Shown here: positions 46,713-54,790 of the stretch, piece by piece
How the letters are laid out: the number at the start of each line of letters is the position of its first letter
Position numbering within the stretch: position 1 is the first letter of the stretch
Source: Rhizobium gallicum bv. gallicum R602sp
GTDB lineage: Bacteria > Pseudomonadota > Alphaproteobacteria > Rhizobiales > Rhizobiaceae
Assembly (NCBI RefSeq): GCF_000816845.1
Contig: NZ_CP006878.1
Location: 139,749 to 203,748 of the forward strand
Reading direction: 5' to 3'
Length of the DNA stretch: 64,000 nt
Notes under the pieces: model-generated
The model's database searches: none
Told to the model about the DNA's origin: nothing
The model's input: only the letters and a program-made list of their open reading frames with translations
Position numbers and translations under genes: made by a program

Positions 46713-47252
46713 ATGGCCGAAAACGATATTCAAGTCAGCCTCGAAAACTGCCTTCAGTTACTGGTAGGGCTGCCATTAAGCATTGCCCGCAACGCTGCGG
46801 ACATGAAGGTTTTCCATTTTGGTACGATTCGACCGCATCCCTCAGGCAGAGGGACTGTCGGGGCCTATGCACTGCATGTTCAATGCCCGTGGCGCTTCGT
46901 TGACGAGAAGACAATAGTCACAGGGACATCAGATCGTTTCGTCGAGCCGGCTGACGGAACGGACCCAAACGATGACGACCCTAAATCGGGAAACCTACAG
47001 CTCATCAAAATTGCATCTCTGCTGAAAGGCTACGACGCGGAGACAAACTCCTACGTGAACGCCACAGAGCAACTCGTCGTCATAGCCGTTAACACAGACA
47101 ACTATGGCGGGGCCGACTTCTTGCTGTCAGGTGGTTACCGCCTGCAGGTTTTCCCGGATGGTTCACTTGGTGAGGATTGGCGCTTTGTCGAGCTTCAAGG
47201 CCGCCATGTCGTTATCGAAGGCGGTCGCGTACAGGTTGACATAGCAATCTAA
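46713..47252 (+). CDS. orphan cargo protein, possibly immunity-like
   Basis: 179 residues starting MAENDIQVSLENCLQLLVGLPLS. The composition differs from its neighbours, with visibly lower GC. The sequence is beta-rich (FHFGTIRPHPSGRGTVGAYALHVQCPWRFV, LVVIAVNTDNYGGADFLLSGGYRLQVFPDGS) and resembles small orphan immunity proteins of polymorphic-toxin loci, but I cannot name a family. A TTG three nt upstream is an alternative start and the ribosome site is weak. It is inserted between the two DUF736 repeats with the next gene, suggesting acquisition as cargo. Confidence 0.65.
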   Translation: MAENDIQVSLENCLQLLVGLPLSIARNAADMKVFHFGTIRPHPSGRGTVGAYALHVQCPWRFVDEKTIVTGTSDRFVEPADGTDPNDDDPKSGNLQLIKIASLLKGYDAETNSYVNATEQLVVIAVNTDNYGGADFLLSGGYRLQVFPDGSLGEDWRFVELQGRHVVIEGGRVQVDIAI

Positions 47253-47371
47253 TCTCAACACCCGCTCGTCGGAGTTTTTCAACGGTATCTGCCATAAGCG
47301 GACGTTCGTTCGACGTCACAATGACCGTAAGGTAATGTTGGATAGAAATGCTGTGAAAGGAAAGGCAGAGA

Positions 47372-48286
47372 ATGAATCATTTCGATATACTTGGCCGCAG
47401 CATTGCCGACCCAGTTGTCGAGTCTTATCTTGCCCATCACGAGAAGCTAGACCCTATCGATTTTCGTACGAATGCTGAGATGGGATTTTTCGGCGGTTTC
47501 GATAGCGGTTTCGGTCTGCAGGTGGAAAGCCTTTCCGCATACAGTGCCGAATTCGAAGAGGTGCGGTCAAGACGCCTGTCGGACGGCGAGGAGAGGATCG
47601 TCTCTCGCCTGTCATTTACCGGGCCGGATGCGATCAGGGCAGTGCAACGCGCCTATTCGTCGGCGTTGCCATTCGGTCTGACGTTCGGAGACAGCAGCGA
47701 CATCGTGGCCGAGAAGCTCGGGACGGGCCCGTTTCGAGAAGGCAAGAGCAGCACGCTGCCGGAATATTCAGCCGAACGTTTCGTTCACTCATATGCTGTC
47801 GGCAATATAGTCGTGATCGCAAAATATGACGCGGACTTGCGGCTGATGGCGGTTTATCTGATGCAGGCTGACCGCACCATGCTCAAGGCCACGCGCCGAA
47901 AAGCGTCCTTGCCCAAGCAGAAGATCATGCCTGGTAATATCGATAAAGTCGAAGCATTGCGGGTCCAGATGCCGACGCAGCGCTGGCGGGAGTCCATGGC
48001 CGAGGGAGACGAGCTTTTCAACGAGGCCGATATCGCCACGGCTGAAACGGCGCTGAATGCGTTCATCGACACGGTGAAGGCCGCAACCAGCCAGCGGGAT
48101 GCGCAGGCAATCCAGGCAGCGGTCAAGGACATCGTTCTTGCGATCAATGAGATCCACGGCAGAAGCGGGATGATCGAAACACTGGAGCGCGACGAACTTG
48201 GTGTCCTGATCGACGCGGTCGTAAGGGCGTCGGGCTTCAGCCTCCCGGATGATGAAGATATCACCGCAGAATGGCGGGAGTGGTAA
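47372..48286 (+). CDS. orphan cargo protein, function unknown
   Basis: 304 residues from ATG 47372 after GGAAAGG. The N-terminal half contains GFFGGFDSGFGLQVESLSAYS and ALPFGLTFGDSSDIVAEKLG; an LPFGLxFG..DVxxxLG motif appears in several orphan proteins next to toxin-immunity modules. The C-terminal 130 residues are helical and acidic (ATAETALNAFIDTVKAATSQ, DEDITAEWREW). No signal or membrane segment. Located with the preceding gene between the DUF736 repeats. The toxin-immunity link is inference only. Confidence 0.65.
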   Translation: MNHFDILGRSIADPVVESYLAHHEKLDPIDFRTNAEMGFFGGFDSGFGLQVESLSAYSAEFEEVRSRRLSDGEERIVSRLSFTGPDAIRAVQRAYSSALPFGLTFGDSSDIVAEKLGTGPFREGKSSTLPEYSAERFVHSYAVGNIVVIAKYDADLRLMAVYLMQADRTMLKATRRKASLPKQKIMPGNIDKVEALRVQMPTQRWRESMAEGDELFNEADIATAETALNAFIDTVKAATSQRDAQAIQAAVKDIVLAINEIHGRSGMIETLERDELGVLIDAVVRASGFSLPDDEDITAEWREW

Positions 48287-48499
48287 CGAGACCCGTGTCG
48301 CGGAAATCCTGATTTTCGCTACGGGGGCGGCAAGCGTCGTGTCACGGATGTTCCCTTGATGACGGCAGGATCCGGCAGGCAGTCGGGGGCGGCTGCCATC
48401 ATCATATACCTTCCGCCACTGAGCCGAGCCACGGCCTTCGCGGGCTCGATAAGGCATGTCTGATCGAAAACCGGCTTCGCCTCGATCGTCCTCCCGCAA

Positions 48500-48573
48500 C
48501 GGCCTTCCAAAACTTTCTTCCCCTGAGCGCGATGCGCCCATTCCTCGCGGAACAACAAAGTTTCTCCTGGCCG
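48500..48573 (+). promoter_or_regulatory. nested long-range hairpin in the leader of DUF736 copy 2
   Basis: Outer CGGCC / GGCCG and inner AAACTTT / AAAGTTT arms are preserved exactly as in copy 1 while the sequence between them has small changes, consistent with the arms being what matters. Confidence 0.5.
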
Positions 48574-48676
48574 TCCTCCATTTCATTCCGGCCCTACGAG
48601 CCACCCCGTTGCGCAGGCGTAACGGGGACCCCGGGGGTGCGGTCCGATCGTCCCCGATCCTTGCGACAGCCATCGA

Positions 48677-48695
48677 GGCCGCGATGGGCGCGGCC
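48677..48695 (+). promoter_or_regulatory. shared GC-rich leader hairpin (DUF736 copy 2)
   Basis: Third copy of GGCCGCGATGGGCGCGGCC, 24 nt before the ATG of DUF736 copy 2. Confidence 0.6.
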
Positions 48696-48719
48696 CGAAA
48701 CAGCAAAAGGAATACGACA

Positions 48720-49028
48720 ATGGCAACCATCGGCACCTTCACCAGCTCCGAAACCGGCTTCAACGGCTCGATCCGCACGCTTGCCCTCAATGTCAAGGCC
48801 CGCATCGCCCGCGTCGAAAATCCCTCCGACAAGGGCCCGCACTACCGCATCTACGCCGGCAACGTCGAGCTGGGTGCGGCCTGGCAGAAGCGCTCCGAGC
48901 AGGACCGCGACTACCTCTCGGTCAAGCTCGACGACCCGAGCTTCCCCGCTCCGATCTACGCGACGCTCACCGAGGTCGAGGGCGAGGACGGCTACCAGCT
49001 GATCTGGTCCCGCCCCAACCGGGACTGA
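48720..49028 (+). CDS. DUF736 family protein, copy 2
   Basis: 102 residues, nearly identical to copy 1; visible differences are TSSETG for TTSETG, ARVENP for ARIENP and GPHYRIY for GPHFRIY, all conservative, so both copies appear to be under selection. The ATG follows the same AAAAGGA site. Having two near-identical copies on the same strand gives a substrate for recombination that would delete the cargo between them. Confidence 0.9.
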   Translation: MATIGTFTSSETGFNGSIRTLALNVKARIARVENPSDKGPHYRIYAGNVELGAAWQKRSEQDRDYLSVKLDDPSFPAPIYATLTEVEGEDGYQLIWSRPNRD

Positions 49029-49110
49029 GATCCGGACAGGAACCGGAATATGTCTGCTCAGAAGATGCTATCGTGCCGGGAAGAAATGCCGGCGTCGAGG
49101 ACGAGCGGTG

Positions 49111-49164
49111 CCCCCAATTTTGCCTCTGCTCCGGTTCCCTCCACTCCAACAAAATCGGCTTCCC
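49111..49164 (+). promoter_or_regulatory. leader inverted repeat, AT arms with C-rich flank
   Basis: CCCCCAATTTTG and CAAAATCGGCTTCCCC: ATTTTG (49117-49122) pairs with CAAAAT (49150-49155) across 27 nt. The same conserved flanks occur at 49622-49676 before the next gene, and the unit lies about 100 nt upstream of the 54-residue gene. Confidence 0.5.
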
Positions 49165-49261
49165 CACTCGCCGGCTCCGCCGGTCGCTTCCGCGCTCCTT
49201 GACCCCGCCATCTCTTCCCGCCCCGGCGTCTCGTCTTTCACGAACTCAAGGAGATGAGACG

Positions 49262-49426
49262 ATGACCATCGAACAGCACATCGAGGAGCTGCGCGCCGAG
49301 TTGAGGAACGCCTGCGACGCCGTCGAGCGCCGCCAGGTCGAAGCGGAGCTTCAGCTCGCCGAGGCCGATCTGGCCGTGGCGCTTGCCGAACAGGACGGCA
49401 TCATCGAAGCCGAGCCGCCTTTCTGA
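49262..49426 (+). CDS. small acidic coiled-coil protein
   Basis: 54 residues, almost entirely one acidic amphipathic helix (MTIEQHIEELRAELRNACDAV, then QVEAELQLAEADLAVALAEQ). AAGGAGATG precedes the ATG. Length and heptad-like pattern suggest a small oligomeric or partner-binding protein. No named family recognised; its neighbourhood and leader are typical of this block. Confidence 0.65.
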   Translation: MTIEQHIEELRAELRNACDAVERRQVEAELQLAEADLAVALAEQDGIIEAEPPF

Positions 49427-49761
49427 GGCGGCTCTCATTCTGCCGGAATATCAGCCTGTCGGCCGGATCGACCGGCCTTCCGGCTGTCAGGGATTTCATC
49501 CCTCGACACTCCCGCCGGCTCACGCCGGATACGGTCACGCCCCCTCCGGGACCGTGGGTCTCTTCTCTCTATGACGTCCCACAGTACTCCAGCAAATCCG
49601 GCGTCAAGGACGGCGCGGTCTCCCCCAATTTTTCCGCCGTTGCGTTGCACTTCCCTTCAGAAAAATCGGTTCCCCCGCTTGCAAGCCGCGTACCGCGATC
49701 CTTGACCCCTCTTTGCCACGGAGTGGCCGATCTCCGTCATTAAGATGAAGGAGATCACACA
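49427..49761. promoter_or_regulatory. leader of the 163-residue gene with conserved inverted repeat
   Basis: About 335 nt. CCCCCAATTTTTC and GAAAAATCGGTTCCCCC at 49622-49676: ATTTTTC (49628-49634) pairs with GAAAAAT (49660-49666) across 25 nt. A palindrome ACGGTC / GACCGT near 49532-49557 follows the preceding gene. GAAGGAG lies before the ATG. Confidence 0.5.
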
Positions 49762-50253
49762 ATGACAACTGACCAGAATCTTGCGCTCTACACCAAGCTT
49801 TCCGGTTTCCGGCTCGTTGTCCGGGCGAACCGCTTCGGCTGCGATACCGACGTCTCGCGAAAGCTCCATGAGCGACTGCTCGAAGGGCTCGAGGCGGCTG
49901 CCGGTCGTATCCGGACCATCATGGCATTGGAGCAGAGCGTTCTCGCCGACGACGACGAATATGCCGCGTACCGGCTGGAAGGTGCGACCGAGATCTTCGG
50001 ACGCTTCACCATCAATCTGCTGGATGAGCTCGACATCGATTTCGACACGCACGAATACCGCGTCAATGGCGGCGATTGGTGCATCGCGTTGACGGCGGAC
50101 TATCGCGGCGTCGACATCGACTATCCTGAGCTGATTGCGCTCACCGACGACGAACTCGGCTCACTTGCGCCAATCATCAAGGATATCACGCGGGAAACCG
50201 GTATCGCGGTAAATGCCTCCCGTGTCAGCTACATCAGGTGCGGAGCATCATAA
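49762..50253 (+). CDS. conserved plasmid protein, function unknown
   Basis: 163 residues starting MTTDQNLALYTKLSGFRLVV, mixed alpha/beta and acidic (ADDDEYAAYRLEGATEIFGRF, LDELDIDFDTHEYRV, DWCIALTADYRGVDIDYPEL). Codon use and the strong ribosome site support it. I do not recognise the family. Transcribed in the same direction as the rest of the block, with its own hairpin leader. Confidence 0.7.
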   Translation: MTTDQNLALYTKLSGFRLVVRANRFGCDTDVSRKLHERLLEGLEAAAGRIRTIMALEQSVLADDDEYAAYRLEGATEIFGRFTINLLDELDIDFDTHEYRVNGGDWCIALTADYRGVDIDYPELIALTDDELGSLAPIIKDITRETGIAVNASRVSYIRCGAS

Positions 50254-50582
50254 CCGATCCTGCGGCGGGCTCGATCATCCGGAGGGCGGCGAGAGCGGCC
50301 CTTCGTTGATATGCCGCCGAGACCATCGCGATGATGGCGAGAACGACCAGTTGAGCCTCTTCCTTTCGACCTGCCGTCATCTCTCATCGGGGATGTTGCA
50401 GCCCGTTCGTCGGGACGCAACCTGCCGCCGCCAGAATTTTCCCCGCCGCGCTGCGGCTCCTCGCCGATCAAAATTCGGTCGCCGGCAGGTCCTCCACATC
50501 CGTTTCGGCCTTGTCAGGTGCATCCCTCCTTTCCGGTCTGCGCTCACACCCGCGATGACCGCAATCGACAAGGAGATCCATC
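50254..50582. promoter_or_regulatory. leader with elaborate nested hairpin
   Basis: About 330 nt. At 50421-50489 outer arms CCTGCCG / CGGCAGG enclose GAATTTT / AAAATTC (50434-50440 and 50470-50476), and the 29-nt interior can form GCCGC-GCT-GCGGC. It is the clearest example of the nested architecture seen before several genes here, about 95 nt upstream of the broken 57-residue gene. Confidence 0.55.
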
Positions 50583-50756
50583 ATGTAACAGCTCGCTCAG
50601 TTCCTCGCCGCCACCGGCCGCCGGCTGCGCACCCTCGGCAAGGTGATCAGTCACTTCCTCCGCAAGGGCAAGCTCGGCCTGAAGCTCGCCATCAAGATCC
50701 CGTTCCTCGTCGAGATCGAGGTGTCCTTCGAGACCGATTGGAACCGGCGCCGATGA
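50583..50756 (+). pseudogene. 57-residue plasmid protein with stop at codon 2
   Basis: AAGGAG, seven nt, then ATG TAA CAG CTC. Beyond the TAA at 50586-50588 the frame stays open to 50756 and reads QLAQFLAATGRRLRTLGKVI, then KLGLKLAIKIPFLVEIEVSF, ending DWNRRR. It looks like a complete small basic amphipathic protein whose second codon (probably AAA or AAG) mutated to TAA. A terminator follows at once, supporting a real former gene. The next in-frame start is a GTG at codon 19 without a ribosome site. Confidence 0.72.
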
Positions 50757-50764
50757 GGCATCTT

Positions 50765-50787
50765 GGCCCGCTTCGGCGGGCCTTTCT
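50765..50787 (+). terminator. intrinsic terminator closing the plus-strand block
   Basis: GGCCCGC-TTCG-GCGGGCC, a 7-bp stem with a UUCG tetraloop, then TTTCTC, starting nine nt after the stop at 50756 and abutting the end of the convergent WGR gene. Confidence 0.8.
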
Positions 50788-51086
50788 CAAGTCGCCACGG
50801 AGGCGCGCGGGCGGTAACCGCGTTTTCGCTTCTGTCGGAGCAGATCGAGAAACAGTTCGACAGCTTCCTCTTCCCGGCCGAAATGATGGACCATCATCTG
50901 ACCCTTTGCGCCAATGCGACCCCACTTTCGCATCAGGCAGACATCCCCGAACAAGTTCGGCTCGATCGACATCGCATAGTAACGCGCCATGTTCTTTGCT
51001 GCATCCGTGCGTTCGACATAGAGATGGTAGGGTTGCGCGATCATGAGACCAGAATCGCCGATCGCGGGAATCGCGTCCAACGACAC
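50787..51086 (-). CDS. WGR domain protein
   Basis: Up to 99 residues; the family motif is plain in LMRKWGRIGAKGQMMVHHF, preceded by YHLYVERTDAAKNMARYYAM and followed by a helix ending LLRQKRKRGYRP. It is a stand-alone WGR domain, the DNA-end/nucleic-acid binding module found in PARPs and many plasmid proteins. An internal ATG at 51044 (MIAQPYHLYV) is the likelier start because the domain begins there. Convergent with the preceding block. Confidence 0.82.
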   Translation of the reverse strand: MSLDAIPAIGDSGLMIAQPYHLYVERTDAAKNMARYYAMSIEPNLFGDVCLMRKWGRIGAKGQMMVHHFGREEEAVELFLDLLRQKRKRGYRPRASVAT

Positions 51087-51245
51087 TTATGAATCGGTCG
51101 GCGCAGATCGATTCATAACGGTGATGACATGCGAACGGTCGTGACAAGCTTGGGCGAGACGCCTTCGGCGCACGGCTCTACTCGCTTACGCTCCCCGAAC
51201 CCGCCGGGCGGTTTCGGCCTCCGGTAGCGATCCTCTCGCGGCTCC

Positions 51246-51824
51246 TCAGCCGCACCATCCGTGTCTTGCACCGTCCCAGCGCCTGGCGAGGCCCTCCTCA
51301 ACAAGTGTGATGCCAAGCGATTGTCCTGATCGTGTTACGGTCCGGAGCTTGCGGCCATACTTGTCTTCGTCGCGCCAGCCGGCCGCCAGCGAGAAATTGC
51401 CGGCGTTCAACAGCGCCAGGAGGCGCGCCTTTGCCGCCTCGCCTTTGATCCGTTCCGCCTCACAGCGCGGCGGGCTGAGTTCAGGCGTGTCGATATCCGC
51501 GATGCGGATTTTCTGCCCCTGGAACCAGAACGTGTCGCCGTCGACGACGCAATTCACATGACGGCCATCGCCGCAGATTGAAAACGCGGCCGACGACGAG
51601 TCCCCTACCGGTGTCTTGGCCACGGCCCTCAGTCCGGGGAGGTTGCCGGCGCCGCTGAAGGCAAGCCAGCCTGCCGCAGCAACGACGATGGCTGAGATGA
51701 CTGCCATCAGTGATTTGCGCGGACCGTTCTGTCCCGTTCGAGGTTTTCCCTGCGGGCTACGGCGATCGATCTTGCCGCCGGACTTCCGCGGCCTCCTGAA
51801 CGGAACCACATTCGATTTCGTCAC
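51246..51824 (-). CDS. thermonuclease (SNase-like) family protein, membrane-anchored
   Basis: About 192 residues from a GTG start with AGAGGA upstream; a TTG at 51887 is an alternative. A basic N terminus (FRRPRKSGGKIDRRS) precedes one membrane segment (SLMAVISAIVVAAAGWLAFSG), so the enzyme domain probably faces the periplasm. The SNase fold shows VDGDTFWFQGQKIRIADID with the metal-binding aspartates, the TPE glutamate and DKYGRKL. Two cysteine pairs (SICGDGRHVNC, PRCEAERIKG) may form disulfides. Such genes often sit next to traG on rhizobial plasmids. Role in transfer unproven. Confidence 0.85.
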   Translation of the reverse strand: MTKSNVVPFRRPRKSGGKIDRRSPQGKPRTGQNGPRKSLMAVISAIVVAAAGWLAFSGAGNLPGLRAVAKTPVGDSSSAAFSICGDGRHVNCVVDGDTFWFQGQKIRIADIDTPELSPPRCEAERIKGEAAKARLLALLNAGNFSLAAGWRDEDKYGRKLRTVTRSGQSLGITLVEEGLARRWDGARHGWCG

Positions 51825-52051
51825 CGTCGGTCCTCTTCTGTCCGTCTCAACATAACTTGGTTCGGTTTCATCTGCGTTTACGAACAAGGTGCCCCATGCG
51901 GTGTGCGAGGCCCGGGGCGCAGTCGGTCCCGCCTCCCCTGCGGGCCACTATGTTGAGGCTCCTGCGGCTGCGCTATTTCCCGCTCTCGCACGACGAGAAT
52001 TCCCGAAATCCCGCCCCTTGGGCGTCGCTATGCTGATTTCTCCGATACTCT

Positions 52052-54028
52052 TCATGATCCTTGATCGGCCTTGCTCGTTGCACTGCGCGCCGGCTCGATC
52101 GGTTGGGTTTCAGCCGTGTCGTCGAGCCTGTGAAACTTGTTCGTTCCGACGCACGCTTTCATATCGTCGCGCCGGAACCAGATCGCGCGACCGCATCGAA
52201 GCGGCGCGTTGCCAGCGGTGAAGACGATCTGCTCGTCGGTACGCATGCGAAGAACTTCATGGGGCTGGATCAACGGTCGCGCCGCCAGCTGTTTCGATCG
52301 CGTCCGCGAGGATCCCTTCGCCTGGAAACTGCGGCTGACCTGGTCGATCTCGACCGTCGTCATACCGCAGCGGCGCGAGATGTAGTCCGCTGTTTCCGGA
52401 TCGTTGATCGCCGCGAAACTGATCCAGCTCGCGCTCTCGAACCATTTGCTGGCGGCGTCCCGGCCGCCGTAGGTTTCACGCATCTGGCCGATCGATTGGT
52501 AAATCATGGTGAGCGTGATGCCATACTTGCGGCCGGCATCGCGCGCGGTCTCAAGGATCCGCATGTAGCCGAGCCGCGCCACCTCATCGAGGAGGAAGAG
52601 CGCCCGGCCCTTCATCGAGCCATCACGATTGTAAATGCCGTTGAGAAACGAGCCGATGATGACGCGTGCGAGGCCGGCATGCGTCTCCAGCGTCTTGAGA
52701 TCGATGTTGATGAACACGTCCGTGTTGCCATCGTCCAGATCGCTCGTCGAGAATGTCTTTCCGGAAACCAGCGCGGCATAGTTCGGGTATGACAGCCAAT
52801 GGGTTTCTTTGATCGCATTGGCATAGACGCCGGAGAAGGTTTCGGGCGTCATGTTCACGAAGGCCGCGACATTCTCCTTCACGAAACTCGAGTCCGAATT
52901 GTCGTAGATCTCCTGCAGGCGTTGGCGCAGTTGCGGCTCCGGCTCGGAGAGATTGGCGCGAACCTGGCGCAGCGTCTGGTTTTCTTTCTCCGTATGGCCG
53001 GACAGGCAAACGTCGGCGATCATCGCCGTCAACAATTGCAATGCCGAAGCCCGGAAGAAATCATCGCGCACACCGCGCGTGCCGCCGCTATCGCTCATTA
53101 TCCATGAGGCGACGGAGGCGATGTCCTCTTCCTTCGTCCCGCCGAACTTGCCGATCCAGTCGAGGGCATTGAAGCCTGTCTCAGGGCTTTTGGGGTTGAG
53201 GACGAACAGGTCACGGTTCGCGCTCGTCCGATGGGCTGAGACCATCGGCGCCACTTCGTTCGATGGGTCGAGGACGATCAGCGAGCCGCCCCATTTGAGC
53301 GCCGTCGGGATTGTCACCGATGTCGTTTTGAAGCCACCGGAGCCGGCAAAGACGATGCCGTGCGACGAACCGAAGGAGCCGTCGAAGCAGAGCAGCAGTG
53401 ATTTACCGCCGGCGCCCCATGTTTCCGGCTCGTCGGCACGAAACGCGCGCGCCGCGGTGCTGTCCTTGTCGACACGATATCGCTCACCGATGACAATGCC
53501 GCCTGTATCCGAAAACAGGTTTGCCGCTTCCGGCAGCTTCATCCACTCGGCCTCGCCATGCAGCGCCCGCTTGCCGCGGACGCGCTTCGGCTCGGCGCTG
53601 GCGAATGCCGCATTGCCGGCCAACGCGACACGCAGAGCAAAGCATGAGGCCGCCGCCGCCGCCGCCGCTCCGATCAGAGTCGCGGGATCGAGAAAAGAGA
53701 GGATGGACTTGCCGGCCGGGATCTGTTCCGCGAGTGTCGACAGCCTGATTGCTTCACGAACGGTGGCGACAATCATCGTCGCGACACCGCCGGCAACGAC
53801 GCCCCATCCTGCCGTCTTGATCCTGATTGCGCCGGCGCTCGCGAACAGGAAGACAATGCCGATGAGCGCCGCGGCGACATAGGGCAAGGCGATCCCGGTT
53901 CGGCCAAGTGTCTGCCGCGCGGCTTCCGTCTTTCCAAATCCGGAAAGCCAGTGCTCGATCCCGGTCAATCCGATCGTGAACAGGGACATCAGCGCGGCGG
54001 GTACGATAAAGAGCATGATCCTATTCAT
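52052..54028 (-). CDS. traG: type IV coupling protein TraG
   Basis: A 658-residue VirD4/TraG ATPase of the Ti-plasmid type and usual length. Four N-terminal membrane segments occupy roughly residues 5-140. The P-loop is [10 protein letters not shown] near 226, Walker B is [10 protein letters not shown] near 478, and [12 protein letters not shown] and the SRRCGM segment follow. It links the relaxosome at oriT to the mating channel. Its start overlaps the end of traD by 8 nt, giving traC-traD-traG order as in pTiC58. The gene looks intact although the channel genes are deleted. Confidence 0.95.
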   Translation of the reverse strand: MNRIMLFIVPAALMSLFTIGLTGIEHWLSGFGKTEAARQTLGRTGIALPYVAAALIGIVFLFASAGAIRIKTAGWGVVAGGVATMIVATVREAIRLSTLAEQIPAGKSILSFLDPATLIGAAAAAAASCFALRVALAGNAAFASAEPKRVRGKRALHGEAEWMKLPEAANLFSDTGGIVIGERYRVDKDSTAARAFRADEPETWGAGGKSLLLCFDGSFGSSHGIVFAGSGGFKTTSVTIPTALKWGGSLIVLDPSNEVAPMVSAHRTSANRDLFVLNPKSPETGFNALDWIGKFGGTKEEDIASVASWIMSDSGGTRGVRDDFFRASALQLLTAMIADVCLSGHTEKENQTLRQVRANLSEPEPQLRQRLQEIYDNSDSSFVKENVAAFVNMTPETFSGVYANAIKETHWLSYPNYAALVSGKTFSTSDLDDGNTDVFINIDLKTLETHAGLARVIIGSFLNGIYNRDGSMKGRALFLLDEVARLGYMRILETARDAGRKYGITLTMIYQSIGQMRETYGGRDAASKWFESASWISFAAINDPETADYISRRCGMTTVEIDQVSRSFQAKGSSRTRSKQLAARPLIQPHEVLRMRTDEQIVFTAGNAPLRCGRAIWFRRDDMKACVGTNKFHRLDDTAETQPIEPARSATSKADQGS

Positions 54029-54236
54029 CGGCTTTCCCGAAGGCCTCCGCGCCGATCGCCATCAGTCGCGCTCGTTCCATCTCATCGACTTTGAGCCGTT
54101 GGCGCAAATCGATCAGCGCACCCAGTAGAAGCGCGCGTTTCTCGTATCGAAGACCCGCTTTGACGATCAGACCGCCAAGCTCGATCTTCTCCCGCGTCTC
54201 TTTCTTGCGGGCGTCGGATGTCGTCGTGCGCGCCAT
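54021..54236 (-). CDS. traD: conjugal transfer protein TraD
   Basis: 71 residues, the length of Ti-type Tra[30 protein letters not shown], then [14 protein letters not shown]. It is a small helical accessory protein of the Ti-type DNA-processing set. It sits between traC (4 nt upstream) and traG (8-nt overlap). Confidence 0.9.
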   Translation of the reverse strand: MARTTTSDARKKETREKIELGGLIVKAGLRYEKRALLLGALIDLRQRLKVDEMERARLMAIGAEAFGKADE

Positions 54237-54240
54237 CCGC

Positions 54241-54537
54241 TCAAGCCTCAGCAGTCCCGCTCGCAGCCGCGCCAGCCGCGTCCTGCGTCGACGATGCGCT
54301 GCTTTCGCTGGCGTTGCCTCCCCTTTTCCCTCCGTTCGTCGCGGCCTTTCCTCTGCGAAACCGTTTGGCCAGATCCTCGAAGGCCGCCTGCAATTCTGCC
54401 TCGTCGATCTCGATCTCGCCAAGACCAGCCTTGAGGGCGATCCGGCCGATGCGCTCGGCCTCACGGGTCTCGGCGGCCTTGAGCTGCTCCTGGAGTTTGG
54501 CGATTTCGTCGCGGATCTTCGAGGCTGGCTTCTTCAT
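54241..54537 (-). CDS. traC: conjugal transfer relaxosome protein TraC
   Basis: 98 residues; [23 protein letters not shown] begins after AAGGAGA. The acidic helix ([24 protein letters not shown]) is typical of Ti-type TraC, and the Ala/Ser-rich tail is low complexity. TraC helps the TraA relaxase at oriT. First gene of the leftward traCDG operon, divergent from traA across oriT. Confidence 0.9.
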   Translation of the reverse strand: MKKPASKIRDEIAKLQEQLKAAETREAERIGRIALKAGLGEIEIDEAELQAAFEDLAKRFRRGKAATNGGKRGGNASESSASSTQDAAGAAASGTAEA

Positions 54538-54595
54538 TTCCTGATGTCTCCTTGATGAGAATGCGCGTGATACGGGGGCAGTCTTTCCGATCGGC

Positions 54596-54638
54596 GTGCG
54601 GAACGCACTAGGTGGATCATGCAATCGCCAGCGGCGAT
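54596..54638. promoter_or_regulatory. palindromes in the traC-traA divergent region
   Basis: Two inverted repeats: GTGCG-GAA-CGCAC at 54596-54608 and ATCGCC-AGC-GGCGAT at 54624-54638. Their position between the divergent tra promoters fits regulator or relaxosome binding sites. Neither matches the candidate box upstream of traI closely. Confidence 0.4.
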
Positions 54639-54680
54639 GCTTTGGTGAATGATCCCGGCCGTTCCGAAGGAGCGGATCCG

Positions 54681-54716
54681 AAGGGCGCAATTATACGTCG
54701 CTGACGCGACGCCCTT
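54681..54716. other. oriT: oriT, Ti-plasmid type
   Basis: AAGGGCGCAATTATACGTCG followed by CTGACGCGACGCCCTT. The outer arms AAGGGCG / CGCCCTT and the core are the conserved nick-region form of Ti/Ri and rhizobial Q-type oriT sequences as I recall them. It lies between divergent traC and traA, the canonical location. The exact nick position was not derived. Confidence 0.88.
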
Positions 54717-54790
54717 GCTTGAGGTCCCTGGCGGGCCTGCCGCTCCCGAAGAACTCGTTGATTTCGTTCGCAACCGGGAAGAATTCCGCC

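Larger units (their letters stand above)
48366..49041 (+). repeat. direct repeat copy 2 (leader plus DUF736 gene)
   Basis: Partner of 45837-46474. It differs mainly by about 43 nt at 48596-48638 replacing a few bases of copy 1; this segment contains CCCCGTT / AACGGGG and looks like a small palindromic insertion. Similarity stops shortly after the DUF736 stop, so the terminators of copy 1 were not duplicated. Confidence 0.85.

Noticed and set aside
47789..48832. 347-codon minus-strand frame across the second DUF736 leader
   Set aside because: Overlaps two plus-strand genes and a structured leader; the conserved part follows from the duplicated DNA, not from protein conservation.
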